Both the position numbers and the translations under genes were made by a program. From NCBI RefSeq assembly GCF_026385475.1, contig NZ_JANIDW010000001.1, forward strand, positions 434,001 through 498,000: a stretch of 64,000 nt of DNA, given 5' to 3'. Below the pieces are notes generated by a model that did no database searches, was not told the origin of the DNA, and saw only the letters and a program-made list of their open reading frames with translations. Of the stretch, positions 17,672-27,212 are shown one piece after another. Source of the DNA: Bombella saccharophila. GTDB lineage: Bacteria; Pseudomonadota; Alphaproteobacteria; Acetobacterales; Acetobacteraceae. Numbering within the stretch: the first letter of the stretch is position 1; the number at the start of each line of letters is the position of its first letter.

Positions 17672-19522
17672 ATGGCCTATGATGTTCTCTTTGGTGTGGT
17701 GCTAACATTTGGGGCTGGTATGTTGGCGCAATGGGTGGCGTGGCGTCTGCGCCTGCCAGCGATTGTGTTGCTGTTTGCTATGGGGCTTCTTTTTGGCCCT
17801 GTGCTAGGCTGGTTGAACCCCTCTGCGACATTAGGTCATGCCTTTCGCCCGCTTGTCTCCATGCTGGTCGCCTTGATCGTGTTTGAAGGCGGCCTTGCGC
17901 TGGATATTCGTCAGTTACGCGAGGCTGGGCAAGGGGTTGCACGTTTGACGATGGTGGCCTTGCCTATCAACTGGCTCTTAGGCTCCATAGCCGCACATTA
18001 TGTTGCACGGCTGGAGTGGGGGCCGTCTTTTCTCTTTGGGGCGATTATCGTGGTGACGGGGCCTACGGTCATTCTGCCTTTGCTACGCAGTGCCAAGTTA
18101 CAACCGCGTGTTGCTGCCTTTTTACGGTGGGAAGCGATTGTGAATGACCCGCTAGGGGCTATTCTTGCTGCGGTTGTGATGCAGGTTATGTTGCTGCATC
18201 TCGACCTGCATAAACAGATGCTCTTTGTCCACACTTTGCCTGATATGGTTGTGGCGGGGGCTTTGTCTGTTGCTGCGGGGATATTGCCTGCTTATTTGCT
18301 CAGCTATCTCTTTACGCGGGACTTAATGCCAGAGCTGTTAAAGGTCCCTGTCATTCTAACACTGGCCCTGATTATTTTTGAGGCTTGCACATTGGCGATG
18401 GAAGGTGCGGGGCTAATTGCCGTAACCGTTTTTGGCATGATGCTGACCAACCTACACCCGCCGGGGATGAATGAGCTAAAACGCACAAAAGAATCCCTTG
18501 TCGTGCTGATGGTCTCTGTATTGTTCATCCTCCTCGCGGCGGATTTGCATCGTGGGGTTCTGGCACGGCTCTCGGTCCCGATTTTATTGTTGACCTTAGT
18601 GGTGTTGTTTGTGGTGCGGCCACTGGGGATTTTCCTCTCCACATTAGGCACAACGATGAGCTGGCAAGAGCGGCTTTTTGTGGGCTGGATTGCCCCGCGC
18701 GGTATTGTTGCAGCGGCTGTGGCTGGGGCTGCGGGGATTAAATTGGCAGAGGCGGGGTATCCTTCGGCAGAGTTGGTGATGCCTGCGGTGTTTGCGGTCA
18801 TTGCTGTGACGATGATTTGCCATGGCTTCTCCCTCGGTCCCCTCGCACGGCGGCTACATCTGACACTTTCTAACGAGCCCGCTTTGGTCATTTTAGGCGG
18901 TAATGCGTGGTCAACGGACCTTGCTGCATGCTTGAATGAGGAGAAAGTACCCGTCTTGCTTGTTGATACAACAGCGCAAGAGCTTATGCCGGCTGCACGG
19001 CGCGGCGTGCCTGTTTTAAAGACGGAACTTCTCTCCGCAGCCGGGCAAGAAGCCTTGGAGGAGCGGCCCGCCGATTATCTAATCGCGACAACAGGGGATG
19101 CGATTTATAATGGCATGGTCTGCGGGCATTTAGCCCCTCATATGGGGCGGGAGCGCGTTTATCAGGTCAGCCCCGGTGTGGCACGGCTGGACCTCTATCG
19201 TGGTCTCTCGCGTGATGCGCGTGGTAAAGTACTGGGAGAGCCGGGGTGGAACTATACGTTTTTTGATACGTTATTTAGTCGTGGTTGGCGATTTGTTAGT
19301 TACATTGTAACGGAATCAACCGTTGAATTATTGGAGAAAGAAGAAAATCGGCTTGAATTACTCATTGTTCGTCGTGGTACAGGGATATTTATACGATCAG
19401 CAGAAGATCGCGCAAAGACGATCCCCGTAGTAGGGGATTTAGTGGTTGCTATGGTCTCGCCCGATGGTCAAGAAGCCGTCACGCTTGCAAAAGAGGATGC
19501 ACAGCTACGTGAGGAGGCATAG
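17672..19522 (+). CDS. CPA1-type cation:proton antiporter with C-terminal nucleotide-binding (RCK-like) region
   Basis: This 616-residue inner-membrane protein has about 12 hydrophobic segments in the first 390 residues. They include the VTGPTVILPLLR and EAIVNDPLGA motifs; the Asn-Asp pair marks electroneutral CPA1 Na+(K+)/H+ exchangers. From about residue 400 a soluble domain starts with LVILGGNAWSTDLAACL, a Rossmann-like TrkA-N/RCK element, followed by a smaller TrkA-C-like tail. Such domains gate transport by nucleotide binding. The family is sound, but the ion (Na+ or K+) cannot be read from sequence. It is followed by a response regulator, though a 134-base gap suggests separate control. 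Confidence 0.82.
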   Translation: MAYDVLFGVVLTFGAGMLAQWVAWRLRLPAIVLLFAMGLLFGPVLGWLNPSATLGHAFRPLVSMLVALIVFEGGLALDIRQLREAGQGVARLTMVALPINWLLGSIAAHYVARLEWGPSFLFGAIIVVTGPTVILPLLRSAKLQPRVAAFLRWEAIVNDPLGAILAAVVMQVMLLHLDLHKQMLFVHTLPDMVVAGALSVAAGILPAYLLSYLFTRDLMPELLKVPVILTLALIIFEACTLAMEGAGLIAVTVFGMMLTNLHPPGMNELKRTKESLVVLMVSVLFILLAADLHRGVLARLSVPILLLTLVVLFVVRPLGIFLSTLGTTMSWQERLFVGWIAPRGIVAAAVAGAAGIKLAEAGYPSAELVMPAVFAVIAVTMICHGFSLGPLARRLHLTLSNEPALVILGGNAWSTDLAACLNEEKVPVLLVDTTAQELMPAARRGVPVLKTELLSAAGQEALEERPADYLIATTGDAIYNGMVCGHLAPHMGRERVYQVSPGVARLDLYRGLSRDARGKVLGEPGWNYTFFDTLFSRGWRFVSYIVTESTVELLEKEENRLELLIVRRGTGIFIRSAEDRAKTIPVVGDLVVAMVSPDGQEAVTLAKEDAQLREEA

Positions 19523-19656
19523 CCTTCTGTTTTTAAACGGATTAGGGTAGTGTTGGTTGTTAGTTGCAGTGCTATGCTTTTCAGGCTTCCTTTTTTTGGG
19601 GAATGGTAGAGGCGGTGCAGTAACTGAACTGTATTTATGAACAGGATTTTTGAGAC

Positions 19657-20358
19657 ATGAATACTCGTCACTCAATATTAATTGTTGACGATGATGATGG
19701 TTTAGGTTCCGTCTTAGCGGCTCAGTTGTCAGAGGGAGCGGCTTATCGGGTAGAGCGCGCAACCACGCTTGCTCTTGCAGAGGAAGTATTGGGTCGTTCT
19801 GAGGGGCGGATTAATATTGTCTTGTTGGATGTGAATCTTCCTGATGGCGATGGCCGGGAATTTTGTGCGGCATTACGTAAAAAAGGCTTAGCAATCCCTA
19901 TTATCATCATGACAGGCTCTCATGATGAAGATGATGTCATTCGTGGTCTTGATGCAGGGGCGAATGATTATGTCGCTAAACCCTTCCGTGTAGGGGAATT
20001 ACAAGCGCGGGTGCGTGCCCAATTACGCTTGTTCGAAAATAGTGAGGACGTTGTTTTTGATATTGGTCCTTATGTGTTTCGTCCTGCAAATAAACAGCTT
20101 TTGGACCAAAAAACAGGGCGGCGTATCCATCTGACAGAAAAAGAAACAGCCATTTTAAAATATCTCTACCGTGCTGGGGGGCAGCCAGTAGAGCGTGATG
20201 TGTTGTTGCATGAGGTCTGGGGATATCATGCCTCTGTAACGACCCATACATTAGAGACCCATATTTATCGCCTTCGCCAAAAGATAGAGCCTGCTCATGG
20301 CCGAGCTGGGATTTTGCTGACAGAGGGTGGGGGCTATTGCCTTAACCCTAATTTGTAA
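19657..20358 (+). CDS. OmpR/PhoB-family response regulator
   Basis: The 233-residue protein has a receiver domain (about 5-120) with the acidic pocket D11-D13, phosphoacceptor D58 in LLDVNLPDGDG, the MTGSH switch Thr and the AKPF lysine. A winged-helix DNA-binding domain follows (about 135-233), with LTEKETAILKYLY, the recognition region THTLETHIYRLRQKIE, and a terminal TEGGGYCLN wing. No histidine kinase is adjacent, so it is an orphan here and its stimulus is unknown. It sits between an ion antiporter and xthA, which does not fix its regulon. A strong hairpin follows at 20373-20405. Confidence 0.88.
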   Translation: MNTRHSILIVDDDDGLGSVLAAQLSEGAAYRVERATTLALAEEVLGRSEGRINIVLLDVNLPDGDGREFCAALRKKGLAIPIIIMTGSHDEDDVIRGLDAGANDYVAKPFRVGELQARVRAQLRLFENSEDVVFDIGPYVFRPANKQLLDQKTGRRIHLTEKETAILKYLYRAGGQPVERDVLLHEVWGYHASVTTHTLETHIYRLRQKIEPAHGRAGILLTEGGGYCLNPNL

Positions 20359-20372
20359 AGGCGCTCTTTAAA

Positions 20373-20405
20373 GCAGGCTGGTCCTATCATGTTAGGTCAG
20401 CCTGC
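20373..20405. terminator. Hairpin terminator between response regulator and xthA
   Basis: GCAGGCTG (20373-20380) pairs perfectly with CAGCCTGC (20398-20405), with further pairing of TCCTA and TAGG inside. The flanks are A/T-rich but lack a long T run, so efficiency is uncertain. It lies between two convergent genes. Confidence 0.6.
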
Positions 20406-20426
20406 ACTCTTTATAGGGTGGTATTG

Positions 20427-21224
20427 TTAGAGGGTGATGTCCATCATGACCGGGGCATGGTCGGAGGGGGGTTCCCAATCGCGTAGCGCGCTGAGAACGG
20501 TGATTTTTTGCATGTTGGGGAGAATATCTGGCGTGGTCCAGATATGATCTAATCGACGTCCACGGTTAGATTTCTTCCAATCCCGGTTGCGATATGACCA
20601 CCATGTATAGAGTTTTTCTGGCTCTGGGATGGCAGTACGCATGGCATCTTTAAAGCCTGTGTGCATCCAGTCTAACAAGCCGGATGTCTCAATGGGTGTA
20701 TGGCTAACAATTTTGAGGAGCTGTTTATGGCTCCATACGTCATGCTCTAGCGGGGCGATGTTTAAATCCCCCACAAGGATGCTTCTTTTAGGAGGGTGGG
20801 CTGTAAACCACTCTTTGGCTTCTTTTAAAAAAGCGAGCTTATGGGCGAATTTTTCGTTCTCGTCTGGGTCTGGTATATCGCCACCAGCAGGGACGTAGAA
20901 ATTATGAAGATTCACCGGGCCGGAGTCTGGATGAAGGCGCGCAGCAACATGGCGGCAATCCATCTTGCCGCACCAATCAGGTGCATGAGGTAGGGCGGGC
21001 TCTAACGGTATGCGTGATAGAATCGTCACACCATTATAGCTTTTCATCCCGCGATAAAGCTGATGCGGGTAACCCAGGGCCGTTAACGCCTCTTGGGGGT
21101 AGAGCGGGTCGGGGACCTTAGTTTCCTGAAGGCAGATGACATCAGGGGCGTATTCTTCGCTCAGACGCGTTAAGAGGGGCAGCCGGAGGCGAAGTGAATT
21201 GATATTCCATGTAATAAGACGCAT
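20427..21224 (-). CDS. xthA: Exodeoxyribonuclease III (AP endonuclease family)
   Basis: The 265-residue enzyme belongs to the ExoIII/APE1 endonuclease-exonuclease-phosphatase fold and cuts DNA at abasic sites in base excision repair. Visible motifs in order are MRLITWNINSLR, the metal-binding Glu in LQETKV, VGDLNIAP with the Asp-Asn pair, and the catalytic SDHAPV at the C-terminus. The length is normal for XthA. It converges with the response regulator gene and diverges from the dipeptidase gene. Confidence 0.93.
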   Translation of the reverse strand: MRLITWNINSLRLRLPLLTRLSEEYAPDVICLQETKVPDPLYPQEALTALGYPHQLYRGMKSYNGVTILSRIPLEPALPHAPDWCGKMDCRHVAARLHPDSGPVNLHNFYVPAGGDIPDPDENEKFAHKLAFLKEAKEWFTAHPPKRSILVGDLNIAPLEHDVWSHKQLLKIVSHTPIETSGLLDWMHTGFKDAMRTAIPEPEKLYTWWSYRNRDWKKSNRGRRLDHIWTTPDILPNMQKITVLSALRDWEPPSDHAPVMMDITL

Positions 21225-21325
21225 GGCTTTTGATCCCTCTTTAAGCGGAAAAATTCAAGTATGATCTTGCGATTACGGCGCATTACGCCACATTGAAGCG
21301 TATAGCGAAGGAAGGGGCCTTATAG

Positions 21326-22354
21326 ATGTCTATTTTCATCATGGATACGCATATTGATATTCCGTGGGAGGAAAAAACGGCGGATGGCCTTCCCAGTTGG
21401 CACAAGCGTGACCAAGCTGATTGCGCCCAGCGAGATGTAGAGCGGCGGTTTACGGTCCCCAAAGCGAAAGCGGGCGGGTTAGGGGCGGCTTGTTTGGCAG
21501 CCTATACACCACAAGCAGGCCTTGATGAAGCTGGTCATGCGGCGGCATGGCGGCGGGCGCAAGCTATGTTAGAGGCAATAGAGGATATGGTCCCCCATTA
21601 TCTTGAGGGACAGGCGGCTCTATGTCACACAGCCGCGCATATACGGCAGGCGGCGCAAAATGGCGATGTCGCGCTCATCCCGGTGATGGAGAATGGTTAT
21701 CCGATAGGAGAGGATGATAGCCGCATTGGTTGGCTCGCTCAGCGTTATGGGGTGCGTTATATGACCCTTACCCATAATGGGCATAATCTCTTAGCGGATT
21801 CCGCAGTGGTACGAGAAGGCCCAGAGGAAGCGCATGGCGGCTTATCCTCGTTGGGCCGCCGTGTGATTCAACAGATGAATCGTCATGGCATGTTGGTGGA
21901 TGTCTCACATGCATCGCGCAAGACGATGATGCAGGCTGTAGAATTTTCCGAGGTGCCTGTTTTTGCGAGTCATTCTTGCGTGCGGGCTTTGTGTGACCAT
22001 CCGCGTAATCTGGATGATGGGCAGCTAGATGCGTTGAAGGCGAGTGGTGGGCTCATCCAAATCACAGCCATGGGGGCGTTTTTAAAACGTGGCGGTGGTG
22101 GCACAGCGACGGATTTTGCGAAGCATGTGCTGTACGTTATCCGCCGGATAGGTGTGGAGCATGTTGGTCTCTCCTCCGACTTTGATGGCGGGGGCGGCAT
22201 AGAGGGCTGGCAGGATGCTGGTGAGACACCTCAATTGCTGCAGGCTCTACGGGACCAAGGGTTAGATGAGAGTGAGCTGCAAGCCGTGGCGAGTGGCAAT
22301 ATGTTAACATTGCTTGAAAAGGCAGAACGAAGAATGACGAAGAGTCAAACATAA
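21326..22354 (+). CDS. Membrane-dipeptidase family (M19) zinc peptidase
   Basis: The 342-residue protein is a renal-dipeptidase/M19 family member. Zinc ligands are visible as H9 and D11 in MDTHID, a Glu in VMENGYPI, and His residues in VDVSHAS and FASHS; HVGLSSDFDGGGG near the C-terminus is the family's substrate-side Asp. There is no signal peptide, so despite the family name it should be cytoplasmic. M19 enzymes cleave dipeptides, some with D-residues; the substrate here is unknown. A clear terminator follows at 22368-22402, so it is a single-gene unit. Confidence 0.85.
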   Translation: MSIFIMDTHIDIPWEEKTADGLPSWHKRDQADCAQRDVERRFTVPKAKAGGLGAACLAAYTPQAGLDEAGHAAAWRRAQAMLEAIEDMVPHYLEGQAALCHTAAHIRQAAQNGDVALIPVMENGYPIGEDDSRIGWLAQRYGVRYMTLTHNGHNLLADSAVVREGPEEAHGGLSSLGRRVIQQMNRHGMLVDVSHASRKTMMQAVEFSEVPVFASHSCVRALCDHPRNLDDGQLDALKASGGLIQITAMGAFLKRGGGGTATDFAKHVLYVIRRIGVEHVGLSSDFDGGGGIEGWQDAGETPQLLQALRDQGLDESELQAVASGNMLTLLEKAERRMTKSQT

Positions 22355-22367
22355 ATTACTCTTTTCA

Positions 22368-22402
22368 AGTGGATGTTATCGCATTTTGTCCACTCTTTTT
22401 TT
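22368..22402 (+). terminator. Intrinsic terminator after the M19 dipeptidase
   Basis: AGTGGA (22368-22373) pairs with TCCACT (22389-22394) and is followed by C and eight T. Confidence 0.8.
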
Positions 22403-22551
22403 CAGAAACGGGATTGACAGTTATATTGGGAAGAAAGGCGGAAGCAGACGTGTTACGTTCTAGAAAACCTTTTATAAATCCTTATTTTTCAAGGGGTTAT
22501 TTTTAGTGACCAAAAAATAGGCAATCTATTGAAAGGAAGAGAAACTCTACG

Positions 22552-22665
22552 ATGCGGCGTTTTACCCTTGGGGTATTCACAGCTTTTTCCACAGGAATAG
22601 TGGATGAGTTTGAGAGGCTCCGTAGAATTAGGAAAAATCAGCGGAAAAATAAGAGATATGGCTGA
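22552..22665 (+). CDS. Possible 37-residue leader peptide overlapping uvrC start
   Basis: An ATG at 22552, preceded by GGAAGAG, opens a 37-codon frame beginning [15 protein letters not shown] and ending with a basic [11 protein letters not shown] tail. It runs through the uvrC start in another frame and stops just after the second candidate uvrC ATG at 22658. It could be a coupled leader peptide or chance. I know no family for it. Confidence 0.2.
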   Translation: MRRFTLGVFTAFSTGIVDEFERLRRIRKNQRKNKRYG

Positions 22666-24526
22666 AATCCCTCAAGGTGTGGCTGCGATTCGTAAAGCCT
22701 TAAAAACGATTCCTGATACTCCAGGCGTTTATCGTATGCTCGGGAGTAAAGGGGAGGTCTTATATGTTGGTAAGGCGTTAAATTTAAAAAAGCGTGTTAC
22801 GTCTTACACGCTTCTCTCTCGCTTGCCCGAGCGTATCCGCTTGATGGTAACGCTTACTGTGGGGATGGAGATTGTTGTTACGCGAACAGAGGCTGAGGCT
22901 TTGTTGCTGGAGGCCAATTACATCAAGCGGATGAAGCCACGCTTTAACATCCTCTTGCGGGACGATAAATCTTACCCTTGGTTGTTGCTGAGTGGGGACC
23001 ATACCTATCCCCGCTTGATGCGCCAAAGAGGGAAACCGGTAAAGGGAGCAACTTATTGGGGGCCTTTTGCGTCATCTCGTGCGGTGGATCAGACGATCCA
23101 GGTTATTCAACGGGCTTTTATGCTGCGGACATGCACCGATAGCGTGTTTGAATCCCGCACCCGGCCTTGTTTACTCTATCAAATCAAGCGTTGTTCTGCC
23201 CCCTGTGTGGAGCGGATTAGCGCGCAGGAATATCAAGCGTTAGTAGAACAGACAAAAGAATTCCTCAGCGGTGGGGGGCGGGAACTACAACAACGCCTCA
23301 CAAAAGAGATGGAAGAGGCGGCTGAGGAGATGGCTTTTGAGCGTGCTGCTTTGATTCGGGACCGTATCCGCGGCTTTGCGAATCTTCGAGCCTCAGGTGC
23401 GATTAATCCCATTACTATTCGAGAGGCAGATGTTGTGGCTTTGTGGCAGCAAGCGGGACAGAGCTGCATACAGGTTTTCTTCATCCGGGGCGGACGAAAT
23501 AATGGGAACCGCGCTTTCTACCCACGTCATGCGGAGGATGCATTCGCAGCTGATATATTGGCGGCTTTTTTACTTCAGTTCTATGAAGATAAGCAGCCTC
23601 CTGCTCAGATACTGACAAACATCATCCCACAAGAAGAGGCGTTGCTTACAGAGGCGCTCACGTTACAGCGTGGGCATAAAGTACAGCTACTCCAACCGCA
23701 GAGAGGAGAGAAAAAGGATGTGCTAGATCATGCCATCCTTAATGCGCGTGAAGCGTTAGAACGCCGCTTAGCAGAAACCGCAGGCCAGGCCATCTTGTTG
23801 CAGAAAGTGGCAGATTTATTTGGGTTGCCCGCTCCACCAAAAAGAATTGAGGTATACGATAATTCTCATTTGATGGGCCAAGCCCCTTATGGGGCAATGA
23901 TTGTTGGTGGGCCAGAGGGATTTGTGAAACGAGCTTATCGGAAATTTTCTATTCGTGGCCCCATTGCCCCTGGTGATGATTTTGGAATGATGAAAGAGGT
24001 TATGAGTCGGCGTTTTGCACAGTTAAGTGAAGAGGATGCGGGGTGTGAGACATGGCCAGATTTATTGCTTATTGATGGTGGTAAAGGGCAGGTACGAGTT
24101 GTAAAAGAAATGTTAATTGAGAGAGGTCTTGCGTCCATCCCAGTCGTTGGGATTGCTAAAGGGGTGGATCGTAATGCGGGGCGGGAGTGGTTTTTTGTTG
24201 AAGGACGAGAGCCGTTTCAATTAGCTGTTAACGATGCTGTCTTATATTACTTGCAACGTTTACGAGATGAGGCGCATCGTTTTGTTATTACAACCCATAG
24301 GGCGGGCCGTTCAAAAGCGCTGACTCATTCGGGGTTGGATGACATCCCGGGGATTGGGCCTGCCCGAAAGAAGGCGTTGTTGACACGTTTTGGGTCTGTT
24401 CGGCAAGTGCGACAGGCCGTTATAGAGGAGTTAGAACATGTACCAGGAATTAATCGTGAAATGGCGCAGGTCATTTATGGATATTTCCATCCAGAATGGG
24501 TAAGAGAACAGAGTGACATCTCCTAA
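22604..24526 (+). CDS. uvrC: Excinuclease ABC subunit C
   Basis: UvrC makes both incisions in nucleotide excision repair. The 640-residue protein has the N-terminal GIY-YIG nuclease ([22 protein letters not shown]), a Cys-rich segment ([15 protein letters not shown]), a UVR motif at about 240-275 that contacts UvrB, the RNase H-like domain with [10 protein letters not shown] and [10 protein letters not shown], and C-terminal helix-hairpin-helix repeats ([15 protein letters not shown]). AGGA lies seven bases before the ATG at 22604; an internal ATG at 22658 (622 residues) also fits the family. The ribosome site lies in the loop of a TCCAC/GTGGA hairpin (22588-22604). pgsA follows by 53 bases. 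Confidence 0.94.
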   Translation: MSLRGSVELGKISGKIRDMAEIPQGVAAIRKALKTIPDTPGVYRMLGSKGEVLYVGKALNLKKRVTSYTLLSRLPERIRLMVTLTVGMEIVVTRTEAEALLLEANYIKRMKPRFNILLRDDKSYPWLLLSGDHTYPRLMRQRGKPVKGATYWGPFASSRAVDQTIQVIQRAFMLRTCTDSVFESRTRPCLLYQIKRCSAPCVERISAQEYQALVEQTKEFLSGGGRELQQRLTKEMEEAAEEMAFERAALIRDRIRGFANLRASGAINPITIREADVVALWQQAGQSCIQVFFIRGGRNNGNRAFYPRHAEDAFAADILAAFLLQFYEDKQPPAQILTNIIPQEEALLTEALTLQRGHKVQLLQPQRGEKKDVLDHAILNAREALERRLAETAGQAILLQKVADLFGLPAPPKRIEVYDNSHLMGQAPYGAMIVGGPEGFVKRAYRKFSIRGPIAPGDDFGMMKEVMSRRFAQLSEEDAGCETWPDLLLIDGGKGQVRVVKEMLIERGLASIPVVGIAKGVDRNAGREWFFVEGREPFQLAVNDAVLYYLQRLRDEAHRFVITTHRAGRSKALTHSGLDDIPGIGPARKKALLTRFGSVRQVRQAVIEELEHVPGINREMAQVIYGYFHPEWVREQSDIS

Positions 24527-24579
24527 AAACCCTGACCGAGATATATGTTGGGGCATGACCTGCCGGATAGAGATTTGTA

Positions 24580-25143
24580 GTGATTAACCTACCCAATCTT
24601 CTTACATTGTTCCGTATTCTTGTTATCCCGGTTTTGATTGGATGTCTCGCCGGTGGTGGCTTATGGGCAGATATTGCGTTTTTTCTCTATGTTGGGGCAT
24701 GTGTGACGGATTATCTGGATGGGGCCTTGGCACGTCGGCAAGGGTTGACCTCAGATTTAGGTCGTATGATGGACCCTATTGCTGATAAGCTTTTGGTAGG
24801 GGGCTTATTGTTGGCTCTGGCAGGGACGGGGGGATTGCGGTTTTGGTCCCTTTATGCGGCTATTTTAATTATGCTGCGAGAGATTTTAATTAGTGGTTTG
24901 CGGGAATATATGGCGTCTCAGAATCAGACAATCCCATCGACCCGCTTGGCGAAATGGAAAACAGGGATGCAGATGGTCGCTATAGGTTTTCTCATCCTCG
25001 GGCAAGGGGTTATTAATTCTTTTCATGATATAGCCCGATATTTCGGGGTGATTGGCGCGGCATTGCTTTGGTTGTCTGTAATTCCTACCCTTTTGACAGG
25101 GACGGGGTATCTTAAAGCAACCGTGGCACGGATGCGGGTATAA
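24580..25143 (+). CDS. pgsA: CDP-diacylglycerol--glycerol-3-phosphate 3-phosphatidyltransferase
   Basis: PgsA makes phosphatidylglycerol phosphate in the inner membrane. The 187-residue protein starts with GTG and has about five hydrophobic segments. The CDP-alcohol phosphotransferase signature is complete: D44-x2-D47-G48-x2-A51-R52-x8-G61-x3-D65-x3-D69. The starting MINLPNLLTLFRI is typical. It follows uvrC, a pairing common in many bacteria, and is immediately followed by the lipoprotein gene. Confidence 0.92.
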   Translation: MINLPNLLTLFRILVIPVLIGCLAGGGLWADIAFFLYVGACVTDYLDGALARRQGLTSDLGRMMDPIADKLLVGGLLLALAGTGGLRFWSLYAAILIMLREILISGLREYMASQNQTIPSTRLAKWKTGMQMVAIGFLILGQGVINSFHDIARYFGVIGAALLWLSVIPTLLTGTGYLKATVARMRV

Positions 25144-25242
25144 ATGGTGGGACATCAGTTAGATAAATATAAAGCCCAGATAGGGGCGCATCGTCTCCTC
25201 CTCTTATCGGAGGATGTTTATAGGAAGAGATATGCGCCTCAG

Positions 25243-27030
25243 ATGGTAAAGGGCAAAGAAGATAAAATAAAGCGAGCGAGCCTCCTTATCCTCTCTGTTT
25301 TGACAGCAAGTTGCACAGGCTGGGACAGACATGCAGGGGAGATGTTTAATCCTTTAGGTAATCCTAATTCACCTGATGCACAGAGTGAGGTCGCCCGGCG
25401 TGTACGTGGCGAAGTGGTCAGTACGACGCCTATTTTACCTGAGGAAGGTGATATTTGGCCTGGTCAGCCAGACCCAGTACCTAGCTTGCAGGATGTTAGT
25501 CGCTCTAATAGTCATTTTATTGATAAATGGCATCAATTAAGACCGCAATTAGAAGCAGATTTGCAGCATCAACTTGCCGATGGGCAGGGCATAACGGTTG
25601 GGGAAGGTGTCGGCAAGCGTTATGGTTCTGGCAAGGTTGTAATGCCGCTTGATAAAACCTTGCCGTCGCATGTGCAGGATAATGCTTCCGCTTATCTGGA
25701 GCCATTGGATGAGCAGGAGGCTGCTCAATCTGCCAAAGCGCTCAAGAGTGTGAATCATACCGTTTCAGCTGCGTCTCCTGCTACGATTCCGCCGCAGCAA
25801 GAGGGGCATAAAGAGAACGTTGTTGCACAAGCCCCCTTGCCGCCGCCTGCTTTGATTGTTGTCCCTCCTTTACCACAGGCTGAGCCCGTTAAGAGGCCGT
25901 CTTTGGTGCCTCAAAAAGAGGTGGCAGCTCAAGCAACGCCGGCACCGCAGCCGCCTGCTAAGACGATGCCGTTTGCCTCTGCGCTGCCTGTTTCTAGGCA
26001 GCATGAGGCTGTCATTCCGCACCGTGAAGAAGTGGCTGTGCGTAAAGCTACCTTACCGCCGCCTGCTTTGATTGTTATCCCTCCTTTGCCACCGGCTGCA
26101 CCAGTTAAGCGACCATCTATGGTGCCTCAAAAAGAGATGGCAGCTCAGGCAGTACCAGCACCGCAGCAGCCTGTTAAGACGATGCCGTTTGCCTCTGCAC
26201 TGCCTGTTTCTAGCCCGCATGAGGCCGCTATTACGCACCGTGAAGAAGTGGCTACACATGAGGCTACCTTGCCACCGCTGCCCTCGATTGTTGTTCCCTC
26301 TGCGCCAGAGCCGGTTGCGGAGAAGGAAGTGCCCCGGCAGGATAGAAAACCGACAGTGGCTCCGCCTCCGGCTCGTTCTGGTCGGTATAATAATGACGTT
26401 GCTGCTGTTTTTGCAGCGGGTGGAGGGGCGTTACCTCTGCATGAATCCAATAAGAATACCGTTATTAATGGCCTGTCGCATAATCCGCCTGCCGTCTCTG
26501 TGATTCCTGAAGAGATGTACAGCTCTACACCTTCTGTTGGTCAAGGGAATGATTTTGATGAGGGGGTTGGCGGTGCTAAATCGTCGTCCATCCCTCGTCA
26601 TCATGAGCAAGTGGCTGCATCAGCTGAGGCGATTGCCCCGGGGACGGTGTCTATTCCTAATGGGGATGGGACGTTCACGCTTATTCGTCCAGATGGTAAT
26701 ATTAAGGTGGTTCATGAGGTACGAGGGGCCTCTCTTCAAGAGAGTGCCAAACAACCAGCGCGGTATGAGCGGGATTCTACTGTAATGCAGAGGCCTATTC
26801 CGATGCCGCATTATAGGCCCGCAGCTGGGCCTCAGCAGGCCAGTCGATATGATTGGGAGGGCGATGTCATCAAGCTCTCCGAGACAGTTGGGGTGGCTAT
26901 GCCTCATGCTACGTCTGGGCGGCGTCATCCGTCCCATAAACATGCTGGAATGGGCGGGAAGAAAGGTTCAGCTCGGCATCATGTTGTGCATGATCATTAT
27001 GATTCGTTGGATGATTTTGGTGATAAATAA
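25243..27030 (+). CDS. Proline-rich repeat lipoprotein of unknown function
   Basis: I do not recognise a family. From the ATG at 25243 the 595-residue protein starts with a lipoprotein signal: basic MVKGKEDKIKR, hydrophobic ASLLILSVL and lipobox LTAS followed by C24. A longer frame from 25144, right after the pgsA stop, would bury the signal behind 33 residues and is less likely. The mature part is hydrophilic and low complexity: two perfect-length 72-residue Pro/Ala-rich repeats (about 200-271 and 272-343), a degenerate third start, then a Gly/Asp segment with IPNGDGTFTLIRPDGN and a His/Lys-rich tail. It could span the periplasm or bind the cell wall, but that is inference. The gene lies between pgsA and rpmG. 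Confidence 0.65.
   Translation: MVKGKEDKIKRASLLILSVLTASCTGWDRHAGEMFNPLGNPNSPDAQSEVARRVRGEVVSTTPILPEEGDIWPGQPDPVPSLQDVSRSNSHFIDKWHQLRPQLEADLQHQLADGQGITVGEGVGKRYGSGKVVMPLDKTLPSHVQDNASAYLEPLDEQEAAQSAKALKSVNHTVSAASPATIPPQQEGHKENVVAQAPLPPPALIVVPPLPQAEPVKRPSLVPQKEVAAQATPAPQPPAKTMPFASALPVSRQHEAVIPHREEVAVRKATLPPPALIVIPPLPPAAPVKRPSMVPQKEMAAQAVPAPQQPVKTMPFASALPVSSPHEAAITHREEVATHEATLPPLPSIVVPSAPEPVAEKEVPRQDRKPTVAPPPARSGRYNNDVAAVFAAGGGALPLHESNKNTVINGLSHNPPAVSVIPEEMYSSTPSVGQGNDFDEGVGGAKSSSIPRHHEQVAASAEAIAPGTVSIPNGDGTFTLIRPDGNIKVVHEVRGASLQESAKQPARYERDSTVMQRPIPMPHYRPAAGPQQASRYDWEGDVIKLSETVGVAMPHATSGRRHPSHKHAGMGGKKGSARHHVVHDHYDSLDDFGDK
25840..26271 (+). repeat. In-frame tandem repeat, two 216-base units
   Basis: Units at 25840-26055 and 26056-26271 are highly similar, both starting CCGCCGCCTGCTTTGATTGT. 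A third, degenerate copy starts at 26272 (CCACCGCTGCC). Each unit is 72 codons, so copy-number change keeps the frame of the lipoprotein. Confidence 0.9.
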
Positions 27031-27102
27031 GAGAAAGACGGTGATAGGGCGGGAGAAAATGATGATAATCCGTTTTACTGAGAGAACTTCCACCAAAAAG
27101 GC

Positions 27103-27131
27103 TTGACCTGGAAGGCGCAAGGTATCATTCT
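27103..27131 (+). promoter_or_regulatory. Probable promoter for rpmG
   Basis: TTGACC (27103-27108) is followed after 17 bases by CATTCT (27126-27131). The leader to rpmG is about 75 bases and contains TGCTGC/GCAGCA arms (27154-27159 and 27194-27199) that could form a hairpin, and a six-codon frame ending beside the rpmG start. Confidence 0.4.
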
Positions 27132-27212
27132 CCCGTCCAAGTATTAGGGGATATGCTGCTCTTGAGTAAATGGTAAAGCGGCATCCCATCATGGCAGCAG
27201 TCCGAGGGTAGT

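Noticed and set aside
22414-22419. Perfect TTGACA upstream of uvrC
   Set aside because: No acceptable -10 hexamer at 16-18 bases, so I do not call a promoter.
22585-22595. TTTTCCACA, similar to a DnaA box, near AT-rich DNA
   Set aside because: A single imperfect box with no cluster and no neighbouring replication genes does not support an origin.
26072-26503. Plus-strand frame of 143 codons in another frame of the lipoprotein repeats
   Set aside because: Leu/Arg-rich translation of the Pro/Ala repeat DNA in a shifted frame; no start signal or family match.
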